The notes under the pieces are model-generated. The model ran no database searches. It saw only the letters and a program-made list of their open reading frames with translations, and was not told the origin of the DNA. A program made the translations under genes and the position numbers. This document shows positions 8,759 to 22,284 of a stretch of DNA of 64,000 nt, piece after piece. Each line of letters starts with the position of its first letter. Position 1 is the first letter of the stretch. The DNA is from Burkholderiales bacterium. Its GTDB lineage: Bacteria > Pseudomonadota > Gammaproteobacteria > Burkholderiales > Burkholderiaceae_C. The stretch spans positions 192,980 to 256,979 of the forward strand of contig JADJCH010000002.1 in the NCBI GenBank assembly GCA_016703325.1. The letters run 5' to 3'.

Positions 8759-9127
8759 GAGAGCGCTATGGTATTGATTTTTATGATGTTTTTTTCCATG
8801 TGATCTGCGAATGAATGTTCTGGCTACCCAGCTGGCTACCCAATTCGGACGATCTGAAGTGATCCCACCAGAGATCGGATGAGACCCACAAGCACCCACT
8901 GAGCTGCTGCCAGCTGATCGTTGGAGCGGCTGCGAAACCAGTCTATCAGGCGCCCTGCGGCGCATTCGCGGAGGTCGTCGCCCTGAACTGCCGCCGCAAT
9001 GCCTTGGCCGCTCTGATGCCTGCCGCACAGACGAGACGCTCCTGTGCCTTCAGGCTGTCAGTCGGTTCCCGTCTGTCTGCGGTGCAGACCTCCGGGCCTT
9101 TCCTGCCCCATTTTTCAGGAGCAACGC
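8759..9127. other. Intergenic region of 369 bp with direct repeat and CGCACAGACG motif
   Basis: No convincing gene is seen. The part next to exonuclease III (8764-8815) is AT-rich and probably holds its promoter. An 11-bp direct repeat, CTGGCTACCCA, occurs at 8820-8830 and 8832-8842. A CGCACAGACG motif at 9024-9033 recurs upstream of other genes in the window, and a partial inverted copy (CGTCTGTCTGCGG) follows about 35 nt later. Confidence 0.5.
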
Positions 9128-9388
9128 ATGACCCGTGTTCACCGACATCGCCAGGAGCCGCAATTCGATCCCAGACATGAAGGAGACGACCGCTCTCCGG
9201 GCGCCGACTGCGTTACCAGCGGTGTCGCGGCAACCGATGGCACGACACCTGCAGAACCAGCCCTGCCAGCGTCTCAGGCGCCCGCGGTGGTCAAGGTTGC
9301 CAAGCCTCGATATATGGACAGGCCTGTGGCCCCGACCCAGGAATCCGATGCGATGGACCGCGCCCAGGAAACCCACCAACGGGCTTGA
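9128..9388 (+). CDS. Small hypothetical protein, 86 residues
   Basis: This short ORF is supported mainly by a good Shine-Dalgarno sequence (CAGGAG ending 6 nt before the ATG at 9128) and by the recurrent CGCACAGACG motif about 95 nt upstream. The product is hydrophilic and rich in Pro, Ala and charged residues, with no signal peptide or membrane segment, and no family is recognised. Codon usage is less GC3-biased than in neighbouring genes, so it could be a non-coding stretch with a fortuitous start. Confidence 0.4.
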   Translation: MTRVHRHRQEPQFDPRHEGDDRSPGADCVTSGVAATDGTTPAEPALPASQAPAVVKVAKPRYMDRPVAPTQESDAMDRAQETHQRA

Positions 9389-9443
9389 AGGGAGTGTGAC
9401 GCGCTCCTGGTACGGCGTCTGTGTCTTGACCGGCGGTGGCGCT

Positions 9444-10840
9444 TCATCCGGCTGGCCCCAGCATTTGCCCCACCTGCACCCAGGCGTCGAACTCGACGGC
9501 GCTCAGACCGCCCACCGCTGCAGCAGCTTCGCGCAGATTGAGCCCCTGTTGGTGAGCGTGCCGGGCAATGGCCGCTGCACGTTCGTAGCCGATGTGGGGC
9601 GTGAGCGCCGTGACCGTCATCAGACTGCGGTCGAGTTGCTCGCCCAGCCGCTCGCGCAGGGCCTCCAGGCCGACCACGCAGTGGCGGGTGAAGCTGTCCA
9701 TCGCATCGGTCAGCAGGCGCAGGCTGTCGAGCAGGTTGGCGGCGATCAGGGGTTTGCAGGTGTTCAGCTCGAACTGGCCCTGGCTGGCCGCGATGCCGAT
9801 CGCCACGTCATGCCCCAGCACCTGGTAGCAGACCATCAGCAGCGCCTCCACCTGGGTGGGGTTGACCTTACCGGGCATGATCGAGCTGCCCGGCTCGTTC
9901 TCCGGCAACTGCAACTCGCCCAGGCCGGCACGCGGGCCGCTGCCCATCAGGCGGATGTCGGCGGCAATCTTGATCAGCGCCACCGCCAGGGTTTTGAGTG
10001 CTGAGTGCAGGCCCACCAGCGGCTCGTGCCCGGCCAGGGCGGCAAACAGGTTGCCAGCCACCGTGTAGGGCTCGCCCAGGCGCCGCGCCAGCACGGCCGC
10101 AACGCGGGGGCCGAACTCGCGGTGGGTATTGAGCCCGGTGCCCACCGCCGTGCCGCCGATGGCCAGCGCCTGCACCGCCGGCAGCGTGTGCGCCAGGGCT
10201 GCAGCCGCCAGGCCGAGTTGGGCGTCGTAGCCGCCGAATTCCTGCCCCAGTGTCACCGGAGTGGCGTCCTGCAGGTGGGTGCGGCCGACCTTGATCACCT
10301 CGGCCCAGGCCGCGGCCTTCTCCTGCAGTGCGCTGCGCAGGCCGGCCAGGGCCGCTTCCAGCTCGCGCACGCCCTGCAGGGCTGCGATGTGCATCGCGGT
10401 CGGAAACACGTCGTTGGACGACTGGCCGAGGTTGACGTGGTCGTTCGGGTGCACCGGCAGCGGTTGGGCGCCGTCCTGGTCCGCCAGCGCCTGCGAGGCC
10501 AGGCGCGCGATCACCTCGTTGACGTTCATGTGGCTCTGTGTGCCCGAGCCGGTCTGCCAGATCGACAGCGCAAAGGCGTCGTCGAACTCGCCGACGGCCA
10601 CCCGCAGGGCCGCTTCGGCGATGACACCGGCTCGCGCTGCATCGAGCCTGCCCAGACCGGCATTGACCTGTGCGGCGGCGCCCTTGATGCGCGCCATGGC
10701 GTGGATCAGCGCCAGCGGCATGCGCTGCCGCCCGGCTCCGCCGATGGTGAACAGCCGCCGGCTGCGCTCGGTCTGGGCGCCCCACAGGGCATCTGCCGGC
10801 ACCTGCACCGGGCCCAGACTGTCGTGTTCCGTGCGGGTGT

Positions 10841-10844
<4 letters not shown>
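9444..10844 (-). CDS. fumC: Class II fumarate hydratase FumC
   Basis: FumC is the iron-independent fumarase of the TCA cycle and interconverts fumarate and malate as a homotetramer. The 466-residue protein has the signature GSSIMPGKVNPTQ near residue 315, the substrate-binding HPNDHVNLGQSSNDVFPT near residue 130, and TGSGTQSHMNVNEV near 97. Its ATG overlaps the aconitase stop by 4 nt (ATGA), so acnA and fumC form one translationally coupled operon encoding two TCA cycle enzymes. Confidence 0.97.
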
Positions 10845-13588
<2,744 letters not shown>

Positions 13589-13848
13589 GAACGTCTCCTG
13601 TGGAATCTGCGGCGGCATGCGCACGGCGTGCGGTACCGGCAGAAGGAGAACGCGAGGCAGCGCGTTCCAGGGCTGGTCGGCCCAATCGACGAACAGGAGC
13701 GGGTCAGCCGGGCCATTCTGATCCGTTTGGCGGAGCCTTGCTGCAGGCCCCTTCGGCAGGGGTCGGGTTCGGGTCGTTGAGGGTGTTGTGAAGGGTGAAG
13801 GGTGGTGTGAAGGGGGGGAATCGACCGGACCGCGCGGTTCAACCAGGG

Positions 13849-16800
13849 TCAGGCTGGCTGCGCCGCCCTGGCCTCGAGCAGCGGCAGCACGAAGCAGGCG
13901 TGGCGGTCCAGGTGTGGCCAGTCCAGCACCTGCCCGGGCAGCAGCAGGTGCGCACCCTGCATGGCGGTGGCGGCCAGCGCGGTGGCGGCATCGGCCCGCA
14001 GCACGATGAGTTGCAAGCGGCGCCCCTCCCGCGTGAGCGTCAGCTCCGCACGCGGCCAGTGAGAAGGCAGGCAGGGTCGCAGGCTGAGTTGATGGGCCTG
14101 CAGCTGCAGCCCGAACAGGCTCTCGATCACCGCCCGGTGCATCCAGGCGGCCGCCCCGGTGTACCAGCTCCATCCGCCGCGCCCGACGTAGGGGGGCTGG
14201 CTGCAGATGTCGCCGGCCATCACGTAGGGTTCCAGGCCGTAGGCGGCGCCCCAGACCAGGTGTTCGCTGCGGTGCGCCGGGCTGAGCAGGGACAGGACGC
14301 GGTAGACCTCGTCCCCGGCGGCATCCTGCGCCGACGCCGGTCCACCGCGGGCCAGCTCGGCCAGGGCCATCAGCGCCCACACGCCGGCGTGGGAGTACTG
14401 GCCGCCGTTCTCGCGCACGCCCGGGGGGTAGGCCTGGATGTAGCCGGCGCTGGGCTGTGCGTCGGTGAGCGGCGGGTCCAGCAGGCGGACCAGGCCGGCC
14501 GGCACGTCGATCAGCAGCTGGCGGGCTGAGTCCATCGCAGCAACCTGCAGGGCGGGTTCGCCGGCCTGCGACAGCACGCTCCAGGCCTGGGCGATCAGGT
14601 CGATGCGGGCCTGCGTGTTGTGCTGCGAGCCCAGCGGCTGGCCGTTGTCGAAGTAGGCGCGGGTGAACCAGGCGCCGTCCCAGGCCGTGGTGTTGAGCGC
14701 CTGGCGCCAGCCGGTTGCGGCGGCCTCCCAGCGGTTGGCGCGTTCGACCTCACCGCGCCCGCGCGCCAGAGGGGCGAAACCCGCCACCACCGTGCAGAGG
14801 AACCAGCCCAGCCACACGGATTCGCCCTGGCCCCCGCTGCCGACCCGGTTCATGCCGTCGTTCCAGTCCCCGCTGCCCATCAGCGGCAGGCCGTGGGCTC
14901 CCACCGCCAGGCTGTGGTCGATGCTGCGGGCGGCGTGTTCGTACACCGTCGCGACTTCCTGGCAGGGCGATGGGGTGTCGTAGACGTCTTCAGCGCCGTC
15001 GGGAATCGCGGCACCGGCCAGGAAGGGCACACGCTGGTCCAGCAAAGCGGCGTCCCCGGTGGCGCGCAGATGGTGGGCGCAGGCCAGCGGCAGCCAGAGC
15101 AGGTCATCGGAGAAATGGGTGCGCACCCCCGCCCCGCTGGGTGCGTGCCACCAATGCTGCACGTCACCGGTGGCGAACTGGCGGGCCGCGCAGCGCAGGA
15201 TCTGCTCGCGCAGCATCGCCGGTGCGGCCCAGGCCAGCGCCATGGCGTCCTGCAGCTGGTCACGAAAACCCGTGGCGCCGCCGGCCTGGTAGAAGGCGGC
15301 CTTGGCCCACATCCGGCAGGACACCGTCTGGTAGAGCAGCCAGCGGTTGACCAGCACGTCCAGCAGCGGGTCTGGGGTGGCCACGGTCACGGCGCCCAGC
15401 AGGTCGTCCCAGTGGGCACGGCTGCGCACCAGGCGTTGGCCGTCCACCCGGGTGGACGCTGCGGCCTCGGCCGCGAGCCTGCGTGCCGCGGCTGCGTCGT
15501 CGGCATGGCCCAGCAGGAAAAACCGCTCCGCATGAGCCCCCGGCATCAGCGAGAGGGTGGTGGACAGTGCTGCGCAGGGGTCCAGTCCGCCACCGGCACG
15601 CTGGCCGAAGTGGTCCGGCAGGGTCACGCGCCCGCTGGCGTCGAAAAACTCGCGGCGGTCGCAGGTCCACTCCGGCCGGTCGTCAGACGGGTCGGCTGGT
15701 TCGATCAGGCCCAGGAAGGCGGTGCTGCCGCCGAAACCGGCCGAGTGGTCCAGCTGCGTGGCCAACAGGGCCGTGAGCCGGGTGCCTGGACTGGCCGCTG
15801 CCGGCCGGCCGGGGTGCACGGCGGCCTCGTCGGTCAGAAGTTCGCCGTGCCGGGCGGTGTGCACCGTGAGGCGGTCGGCCGGCGAGGCGCCCATCTGCCA
15901 CTCGACCAGACCGATCAGACGCAGCGAGAGGCTGCGCCGGCCGTGGTTGACCAGCCGCAGACCCACCTGCAGGAGGCGCTGCTGCGGATCCACACACCAG
16001 GTGGTGGTGACCTCCAGGGCGTCGCGCCGGTGGCGGATCACCGTGCTGCCCGCGTCGTGGGTGACCTGGTAGGTGGCCAGGGGATCACCCCAGGCCGAAG
16101 GTGCGACATGCCAGACGGCCCGTGTGCGGGTGTCCTGCAGCAGGAACCACTCGTGCGGTGGATCGGCCACCGGGTCGTTGGACCAGGCGGTGAGCTGCTG
16201 CAGTCGGCTGTTGACCGCCCAGGTGCAGCCGGCGCCGGTCTCCGACACCTGGGTGCCGAACTGGGGGTTGGACAGGACGTTGATCCAGGGGCGGATCGGG
16301 CGTTGAGCGGCGCTCACGTCGAACTGGTAGCCCCCCCGACCGGGCAGGAACCGCCCCGGCACGGTCCGTGGCGGGGCGATCGGCAGCGGGTCCGGCACGG
16401 CCTCGACGGGTGCTGTGGGGCCGGGCACGGCACAGCCCGACTCGCGCAGGCGCAGTGCACGGGCCAGCTCGTGCTGGTCGGCCCAGGCCTGCACGTGGTG
16501 GTGCAGCGGTCGGCCATCGGCATGCAACTGCACGCGCGCCAGGTGCCTCAGTGTGCTGAGCACGTCTTCGCCCAGGTCGTCGGCGCGCAGCACCTGCAGG
16601 CTGGACGTGGTCATCCGGCTGGGCAGGTGGTCGTCGCCGAGCGAGCGCTGCTGCAGCGTTGCCAGGGCATGCGCCAACGCCATTTCGTAGGACACCGGTT
16701 CCATGTTGAGCACCACCACGTCGCAGGCGATGTCACACCAGGACCACAGCCTCAGCGCCTGCGTCAGCACCCGCAGCAGGCCCAGACCCTGAGGCGTACC

Positions 16801-19800
16801 CACCGTGACCAGCAGGATCGGCCGGTCCCCGGAGATGCCATGGGCCCAGAGCAGGCGCCGGTCGCACCCGCCGGTGTGTTCGGGCGGCAGGCAGGCAGCC
16901 TCGTGGCGCACACGGGTCAGCCCGCACACCAGGGCGGTGGTCAGCCGCTGGATGGCCGCCAGGTCCTCGGCGCGGGTCTGCAGTGCGCGCAGGCGCACGC
17001 CCGCCAGCGTGGTCGACATCAGTGAGGCACGTTCAACCTGGCTGGCCTGGCGGTACTTGTCGATCACCGCCTGCAGGGTGCCGGCCTGGTCGCTGGCCGC
17101 AGTGGCGAAGGTGAACCGGGCCTGGCCGGAGGCCGGCAGACGCAGCCGCACCGACAGCGCGCAGGCCGGGTCCAGCCCGGTGGCCAGAGCCACCCCGGGT
17201 TCAACCCCGTGCAGCGGTGGCGCGGCCATCTGCGCTGCGGGGTGGGTGCTGCTGCGGTTGCGACCGGCCCAGAGCTGGCGGTCGGTCTGGATCTGCAGTT
17301 CCAGCAGCAGCGGGTCGGTCTCGGCCAGGAAATGGGCCATCTGCAGCGCCGGTTCACTGGGCAGGCGTGGCGTGCGCTCGAACAGCAGGGCCTGCTGTGG
17401 CGCCTGCCAGCGCGCGCTCACGAACAAGTTGGCAAAGGCGGGATGGGCCACATCGGCCTGGGGCTGCGACAGGCTGACCTCGAAGGCCGAAATCAGCTCG
17501 ATCTCGATCGCTGCGTCGCCGAGGTTGTGGAGTTCAACCCGGCGCAGCTCGATGTCGTCCTCCGGGCTGACCCACACGGTGGTGCGCGCCAGCAGGTGCG
17601 GCCAGCGGGCGTCGAAACAGACCCGGTCGGCATGGAAGACGCAGCCGTAGGTGGCGCTGTCATCCGGTGCCGGGTGGCTGGTCAGCGACACCACCGGTCC
17701 ATGGCGCTGGTGGCGCAGGTAGAGGAAGCTGCCCAGTGCGTCGCGCAGGGCATCGTCACGTGAGCGCGTCACGCCCACGACGCCCCAGCGGCTCCAGCCC
17801 GCGCCGTTGGGGCGCAGCGTGACGCTGTAGTGCCCGTTGGACAGCAGTTGTGTGGGGGGCAGTGCCTCGGCATCGGGCCACAGCTCGCGCACCCATCCGG
17901 GGACTGGCCCGGGCCGCTGCGGGGCCGGCGGTGTCGGCAAGGGTTCGACGATCACCGGCACCTCCCGCGGCGCGCGTTCATGCAGCAGTGTGGCCACCGC
18001 CTGGAGGTGGGGGTTGGCCATGCCCCAGCGGCGCGCTGTGCCGCCCAGCAGCAGGTTGGCCAGTGCGACGATGCTCATGCCCTGGTGGTGGGCCATGAAG
18101 GTCTGCACGCGCGTGGGCCCCCCGGCCGACGTCTGCCGGGCGGGGGTGAAGTCCAGCGCCTCAATGAAGCCGTAGGAGCTGCGCGCGCCCAACGCCTCCA
18201 GCGCCGCCAGATTGCGGCAGGCGAGTCGGGGGGCCAGGCCGGCGGCCAGCACCGTGGCGTAGGGCGCAACCACCCATTCGTCGGGCGGCGTGCGGCGCAG
18301 TGCCAGGCTCGGCACCCCCTGTGGCGCGTACTGATAGGCCAGGGTGTGGTCGTTGGCCGCATAGGCCGACTCGGAGACCCCCCAGGGCAGCCCATGGGCC
18401 TGTGCCCAGGCCACCTGCTCCTGCAGTGCCGCGCGGCAGGCCTCGTGCAGGACGCTGCCTTCTGGCTCGTCGAGCACCAGCCCGGGCATGAAGTACTCGA
18501 ACATGGAGCCCGACCAGGAGCGCAGACCGGCGGTGCTGCCCGCCGCACAGGCCGGGCGGCCCAGCGCCGCCCAGTGGCGCAGTGGCACGTCGCCCTTGGC
18601 GATGGCCAGCAGGCTGGCCAGGCGCGACTCGGAGGCCAGCAGGTCATAGCAGGCTGGGTCCGGCAGCCCGTCCGCCACCCGGTGGCCAATGTGCAGCAGG
18701 TGGCGCCGCCGGTTGTACAGGAAACTGAAATCCGCCTCCCAGGCCAGGGGCTCGAAGGCCTCGGCCAGCGCCAGCAGGCGCTCGGCCTCGGCCGGGCGGG
18801 TCGTGGCCTGCGCCAGTTCCCGGCAGGCCTGAGCCACCGCCAGCAGGTGGCCACTGAGGTTGCCGCTGTCCACGGTGGAGACGTACATCGGCAGCAGCGG
18901 CGCCAGGCTGCGGGTGTCGTACCAGTTCAGGAAGTGGCCGCGGTGGCGCTGCAGCTGCCGCAGCGTGCCCAGCGTGGCCTCCAGGCGGGCCAGCAGGTCG
19001 GCGGTGTCGATCCAGCCGAAGCGCCGTGCGCAGGCCGTGCTCAACAGGTACAGGCCGATGTTGGTGGGCGAGGTGCGGTGCGCCAGGATGGGGTGGGGGG
19101 CGGTCTGCAGGTTGTCCGGCGGCAGGTGGTGGTCCTGTGCGCCTACGCAGCGCTCGAAGTAGCGCCAGGTGTCGCGTGCCAGCGTGGCCAGCAGACGCTG
19201 CTCGACGCTGCTTGCGGCCCGCGTGGGCAGGGCCAGCGCAGCGCGCGGCCAGGCCATGAGGTCGGCCGATGGCCGGCTGGCCCACCAAGTCCACAGCGGA
19301 GCGGCGCCCCACAGCAGGCACAGGGTGAGGCTCAGGCCCTGGAGCGGCGTGTCCAGGGCCCACAGGGCTGCCAGCAGGGTCGCGGCAGCCACCGGTTCCC
19401 GGGCATGGCGGCGCAGCGTGCCGCGCAGGCTCATGGCGCTGGCGTCGGCGGCGGCGGCCTGGGCGGCTTCGGCGGTGGTCCACTGCAGCAGGTGGCGGTG
19501 GCTGACGAAGATGCGGTACAGCGCCCGCACGATGGCGTCGGCTGCATCCAGGGCATCGTGCAGCAGCAAAGCGAATGTCCACAGCGTGGCGCCCAGGGCG
19601 CGCAGCCAGTCGGTGGCCACCTGGTGGCAGAAGGGCCGACGCGCCACCTGTCGCCGCGACGGTGTGCTGCCCGCCAGCGCGCCCATCAGCGGCCCGGCAC
19701 CCAAGGCCAGCAGCACCAGCAGCAATGTGCGCCAGGGCGACAGGCCCGCGCCCGCCAATGTCAGGCACAGCCCGGCCAGCGCGGCCGGCGGCACCAGTGA

Positions 19801-22281
19801 GCGGCGCAGGTTGTCCAGTACCTTCCAGCGGTTGACGGCGCCCAGCGGCCAGCGCCGTGGCTGCAGCAGGAAGGGCAGCAGCTGCCAGTCACCGCGCGTC
19901 CAGCGGTGGCGCCGCGAGGCAGCCACGTCGGCGTGGCTGGGGGGGGCCTCGATGACGGCGATGTCGCTGAGCGCCGCGCAGCGCGCCAGCGCGCCTTCGA
20001 GCAGGTCGTGGCTGAGCACGCGGTCCTCGGGCAGGCGGCTCCCCAGCAGCGCGTGCACGGCCTGCACGTGAAGCAGGCCCTTGCCGGCGAAACTGCCCTC
20101 GTCGAACAGGTCCTGGTACAGCTGCGAGGTCGCGCTGCTGTAGGGGTCGGTGCCGCAGGGTCCTGAGAACAGCCAATGGAAGGGCGTGCGCTCGCCCGGG
20201 GCCGGCAGCGGGGCCGCCACATGCGGCTGCAGGATGGCAAACCCGGTCGCCATGCGGCGCTGACGGGCATCCAGCCACGGTGTGTTGTGCGGGTGGGCGG
20301 CCACGCCCACCAGCTCGCGCAGCCGTCCGGGAGGCAGTCGGGTGTCGCTGTCGAGTGTGACCAGGTACCGCACCCCTGCCACGGTGCGGGAGGCCCGCCC
20401 CAGGTCCAGGAAGGCCCCGGCCTGTCCCGTGGCCAGCTGCGCCACCAGCTGCTCCAGCTTGCCGCGCTTGCGTTCCCAGCCGATCCAGCGCTGTTCGGTG
20501 GCGCTGAAGCGGCGGGCGCGGTGCAGCAGGAGAAAGCGGGGTGCATCGAGGCCGGCTGGCGCAGCGGTCGGGGCGCCGGGCGGCCCGGTTCGGCACAGCC
20601 GTTCGAGCGCCTCGATCTGCGCCAGGGCATCGGCCAGCAGGTCCTGGTCGCCGGGGACCTGCTCCGCATCGGCATCCGCCCAGTCGGTCAGCAGCGCGAA
20701 CTGGGCGCATGGTTCGGGATTGGCCAGGTGGTGCAGGTGCAGTTGGTGCACCAGCGTCCGGATGGACACCGGGGAGGTCAGAAGGGCCGGAATGACCACC
20801 ATCACCCGGTGGTCCGGCGGGATGCCACCGGCCAGTGCCAGGCGTGGCAATTGCCGCGGCGGCACCGACTCGCTGACCAGCCGGTTGACCAGCGCTACCG
20901 CTGCCTCGGACGCCGGCAGCACCAGCAAGCCGGCGGTGAGCAGGCTCCACCACGTCAGGTCGGCCGGACCGCGGCCGCCATGCAGGAGCCACCCAAGCGC
21001 AGTGAGCGTACCCAGCGCCACAGCACCCAGGTACAGCGGCAGCACCAGGTGCCGACGTGCGCGATGCCAGGCCGGTGCGGAACCCGACGGCAGGCCCAGC
21101 GCTTGTGCGAGGTCAGCCCGGCCGTCGCCGTTGAGCCAATGGGTGGCGCCCAGTTGACGGGCGGCAGCCTCGTCCGGCGCCGAGGCGCCGGACGAGGCCA
21201 TCAGCCCCAGCAGGGCCTGTGCCACGTCCACTTCACTGCGCCGGCCGCGCCGTGCGAAGCGTTCGATGGCGTGCAGGGTGTGGTCGCGGGTGCGGGTGTG
21301 TTCGGCCTCAAAAAGGGGCGAGCCCAGCATCACCTGCATGAGCCGGCTGGCACGTGGCACCAGCTGGGTCCAATCGACCTCGCCGATCAGGCGCAGCGAG
21401 GTCACGGCGTTGCCGACACTGAGGTTGTCGGCCGTCAGGTCGGCGTTGTGCTGGGCCAGGGCGGCGGACGGATCCGGCAGCGCCTCGTGCAGCCAGGCGC
21501 GCAGCGGGGAGGCCGGGCCCTCGCCGTGCTCGTGCAGCCGCAGGGCCAGTTGGGCCAGGAACACCGCCGCCACGCCACGGCGGGTCATGGCCCCCAGCAG
21601 CTCATCCAGCGGAGCCGGGTGGCAGGCGTCGATCCGGTCGCAGCACAGGTTGGCCACCTCTCGGGCAGCCTTGTGGGTGGCCAGGCGTTCGGCCAGGCGG
21701 CGCAGGTTCTCGATCAGCACCACCCGCAGCGTGGTGGGCAGGGCCCAGATCTCGCCCAGCGTGAGCTCGCAACTCTCCTGGTAGGCCGCCAGGAAGTGCA
21801 GCAGCAGTTCTTCATCGAAGGCGCCGTCGCTGTGGGCCACGAAGGCCCAGGCGATGCCGTACACGCGTGGCAGGCTGGCCAGCGGCTCGTCCAGCAGCAC
21901 CGGCAGGGCACGGTAGTAGTTGCGCGGCAGCCCCTCGTGCACCGCCTCGAACTGCGCCTCGATCAGGTGGAAGTTGTCGAGCAGCCACTCGTCGGCCGGA
22001 CCGATCTCATGGCCACTGCGGGCCTGTGCGCTGATGAATCGGTAGGCTTCGCGCAGCACCCGGATGTTGCTGCGCAGGCGAGGGAAGAAGGTGACGGTGC
22101 GCCAGGACGGCGTGGCGGCCCGGTGCGTGGCCCCCAGGCTGCGACCATGGGCGGCCAGGCGCAGTGGCCCGAAGATCTCGGAGCGCAGCGGGGGCAGCAG
22201 CAAACCGCGTGACGCGTCCAGCAAGGACAGCAGTTCGGTGCCAGCCTGCGGGATCAGGTGCTTCAGCCGTGGGCGCGCCAT
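13849..22281 (-). CDS. ndvB: Cyclic beta-1,2-glucan synthase (NdvB/ChvB type), 2810 residues
   Basis: This giant inner-membrane enzyme polymerises UDP-glucose into cyclic beta-1,2-glucan for the periplasm. Visible order: an N-terminal domain with membrane segments near residues 410-460; a GT84-type glycosyltransferase with VTLDSDTRLPPG near 640 and an RxxRW-type motif (RHRWTRGDWQLLPF) near 792; further membrane segments near 840-880; a glucoamylase-like domain (TSPTNIGLYLL near 1067); and a C-terminal GH94-like phosphorylase region with the catalytic GSGDWNDGMNR near 2468. Length and order match Rhizobium and Brucella enzymes. In those organisms the glucan serves osmoadaptation and host interaction; its role here is inferred. 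A small membrane protein gene lies 3 bp upstream. Confidence 0.93.
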   Translation of the reverse strand: MARPRLKHLIPQAGTELLSLLDASRGLLLPPLRSEIFGPLRLAAHGRSLGATHRAATPSWRTVTFFPRLRSNIRVLREAYRFISAQARSGHEIGPADEWLLDNFHLIEAQFEAVHEGLPRNYYRALPVLLDEPLASLPRVYGIAWAFVAHSDGAFDEELLLHFLAAYQESCELTLGEIWALPTTLRVVLIENLRRLAERLATHKAAREVANLCCDRIDACHPAPLDELLGAMTRRGVAAVFLAQLALRLHEHGEGPASPLRAWLHEALPDPSAALAQHNADLTADNLSVGNAVTSLRLIGEVDWTQLVPRASRLMQVMLGSPLFEAEHTRTRDHTLHAIERFARRGRRSEVDVAQALLGLMASSGASAPDEAAARQLGATHWLNGDGRADLAQALGLPSGSAPAWHRARRHLVLPLYLGAVALGTLTALGWLLHGGRGPADLTWWSLLTAGLLVLPASEAAVALVNRLVSESVPPRQLPRLALAGGIPPDHRVMVVIPALLTSPVSIRTLVHQLHLHHLANPEPCAQFALLTDWADADAEQVPGDQDLLADALAQIEALERLCRTGPPGAPTAAPAGLDAPRFLLLHRARRFSATEQRWIGWERKRGKLEQLVAQLATGQAGAFLDLGRASRTVAGVRYLVTLDSDTRLPPGRLRELVGVAAHPHNTPWLDARQRRMATGFAILQPHVAAPLPAPGERTPFHWLFSGPCGTDPYSSATSQLYQDLFDEGSFAGKGLLHVQAVHALLGSRLPEDRVLSHDLLEGALARCAALSDIAVIEAPPSHADVAASRRHRWTRGDWQLLPFLLQPRRWPLGAVNRWKVLDNLRRSLVPPAALAGLCLTLAGAGLSPWRTLLLVLLALGAGPLMGALAGSTPSRRQVARRPFCHQVATDWLRALGATLWTFALLLHDALDAADAIVRALYRIFVSHRHLLQWTTAEAAQAAAADASAMSLRGTLRRHAREPVAAATLLAALWALDTPLQGLSLTLCLLWGAAPLWTWWASRPSADLMAWPRAALALPTRAASSVEQRLLATLARDTWRYFERCVGAQDHHLPPDNLQTAPHPILAHRTSPTNIGLYLLSTACARRFGWIDTADLLARLEATLGTLRQLQRHRGHFLNWYDTRSLAPLLPMYVSTVDSGNLSGHLLAVAQACRELAQATTRPAEAERLLALAEAFEPLAWEADFSFLYNRRRHLLHIGHRVADGLPDPACYDLLASESRLASLLAIAKGDVPLRHWAALGRPACAAGSTAGLRSWSGSMFEYFMPGLVLDEPEGSVLHEACRAALQEQVAWAQAHGLPWGVSESAYAANDHTLAYQYAPQGVPSLALRRTPPDEWVVAPYATVLAAGLAPRLACRNLAALEALGARSSYGFIEALDFTPARQTSAGGPTRVQTFMAHHQGMSIVALANLLLGGTARRWGMANPHLQAVATLLHERAPREVPVIVEPLPTPPAPQRPGPVPGWVRELWPDAEALPPTQLLSNGHYSVTLRPNGAGWSRWGVVGVTRSRDDALRDALGSFLYLRHQRHGPVVSLTSHPAPDDSATYGCVFHADRVCFDARWPHLLARTTVWVSPEDDIELRRVELHNLGDAAIEIELISAFEVSLSQPQADVAHPAFANLFVSARWQAPQQALLFERTPRLPSEPALQMAHFLAETDPLLLELQIQTDRQLWAGRNRSSTHPAAQMAAPPLHGVEPGVALATGLDPACALSVRLRLPASGQARFTFATAASDQAGTLQAVIDKYRQASQVERASLMSTTLAGVRLRALQTRAEDLAAIQRLTTALVCGLTRVRHEAACLPPEHTGGCDRRLLWAHGISGDRPILLVTVGTPQGLGLLRVLTQALRLWSWCDIACDVVVLNMEPVSYEMALAHALATLQQRSLGDDHLPSRMTTSSLQVLRADDLGEDVLSTLRHLARVQLHADGRPLHHHVQAWADQHELARALRLRESGCAVPGPTAPVEAVPDPLPIAPPRTVPGRFLPGRGGYQFDVSAAQRPIRPWINVLSNPQFGTQVSETGAGCTWAVNSRLQQLTAWSNDPVADPPHEWFLLQDTRTRAVWHVAPSAWGDPLATYQVTHDAGSTVIRHRRDALEVTTTWCVDPQQRLLQVGLRLVNHGRRSLSLRLIGLVEWQMGASPADRLTVHTARHGELLTDEAAVHPGRPAAASPGTRLTALLATQLDHSAGFGGSTAFLGLIEPADPSDDRPEWTCDRREFFDASGRVTLPDHFGQRAGGGLDPCAALSTTLSLMPGAHAERFFLLGHADDAAAARRLAAEAAASTRVDGQRLVRSRAHWDDLLGAVTVATPDPLLDVLVNRWLLYQTVSCRMWAKAAFYQAGGATGFRDQLQDAMALAWAAPAMLREQILRCAARQFATGDVQHWWHAPSGAGVRTHFSDDLLWLPLACAHHLRATGDAALLDQRVPFLAGAAIPDGAEDVYDTPSPCQEVATVYEHAARSIDHSLAVGAHGLPLMGSGDWNDGMNRVGSGGQGESVWLGWFLCTVVAGFAPLARGRGEVERANRWEAAATGWRQALNTTAWDGAWFTRAYFDNGQPLGSQHNTQARIDLIAQAWSVLSQAGEPALQVAAMDSARQLLIDVPAGLVRLLDPPLTDAQPSAGYIQAYPPGVRENGGQYSHAGVWALMALAELARGGPASAQDAAGDEVYRVLSLLSPAHRSEHLVWGAAYGLEPYVMAGDICSQPPYVGRGGWSWYTGAAAWMHRAVIESLFGLQLQAHQLSLRPCLPSHWPRAELTLTREGRRLQLIVLRADAATALAATAMQGAHLLLPGQVLDWPHLDRHACFVLPLLEARAAQPA

Positions 22282-22284
22282 GGG

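Noticed and set aside
8820..8842. Direct repeat CTGGCTACCCA as a possible phage attachment site
   Set aside because: There is no integrase, tRNA or second copy flanking an island; it is only a short tandem duplication.
13780..13830. GTGAAGGG repeats and a small CCCCT/AGGGG hairpin between the glucan synthase and acnA genes
   Set aside because: The hairpin has only five base pairs and no T run, and the repeats are short. They are not strong enough to call a terminator or operator.
14620..17025. Long plus-strand open frame opposite the glucan synthase
   Set aside because: Antisense shadow of a fully conserved gene; composition dominated by Gly, Arg, Gln and His with no domain.
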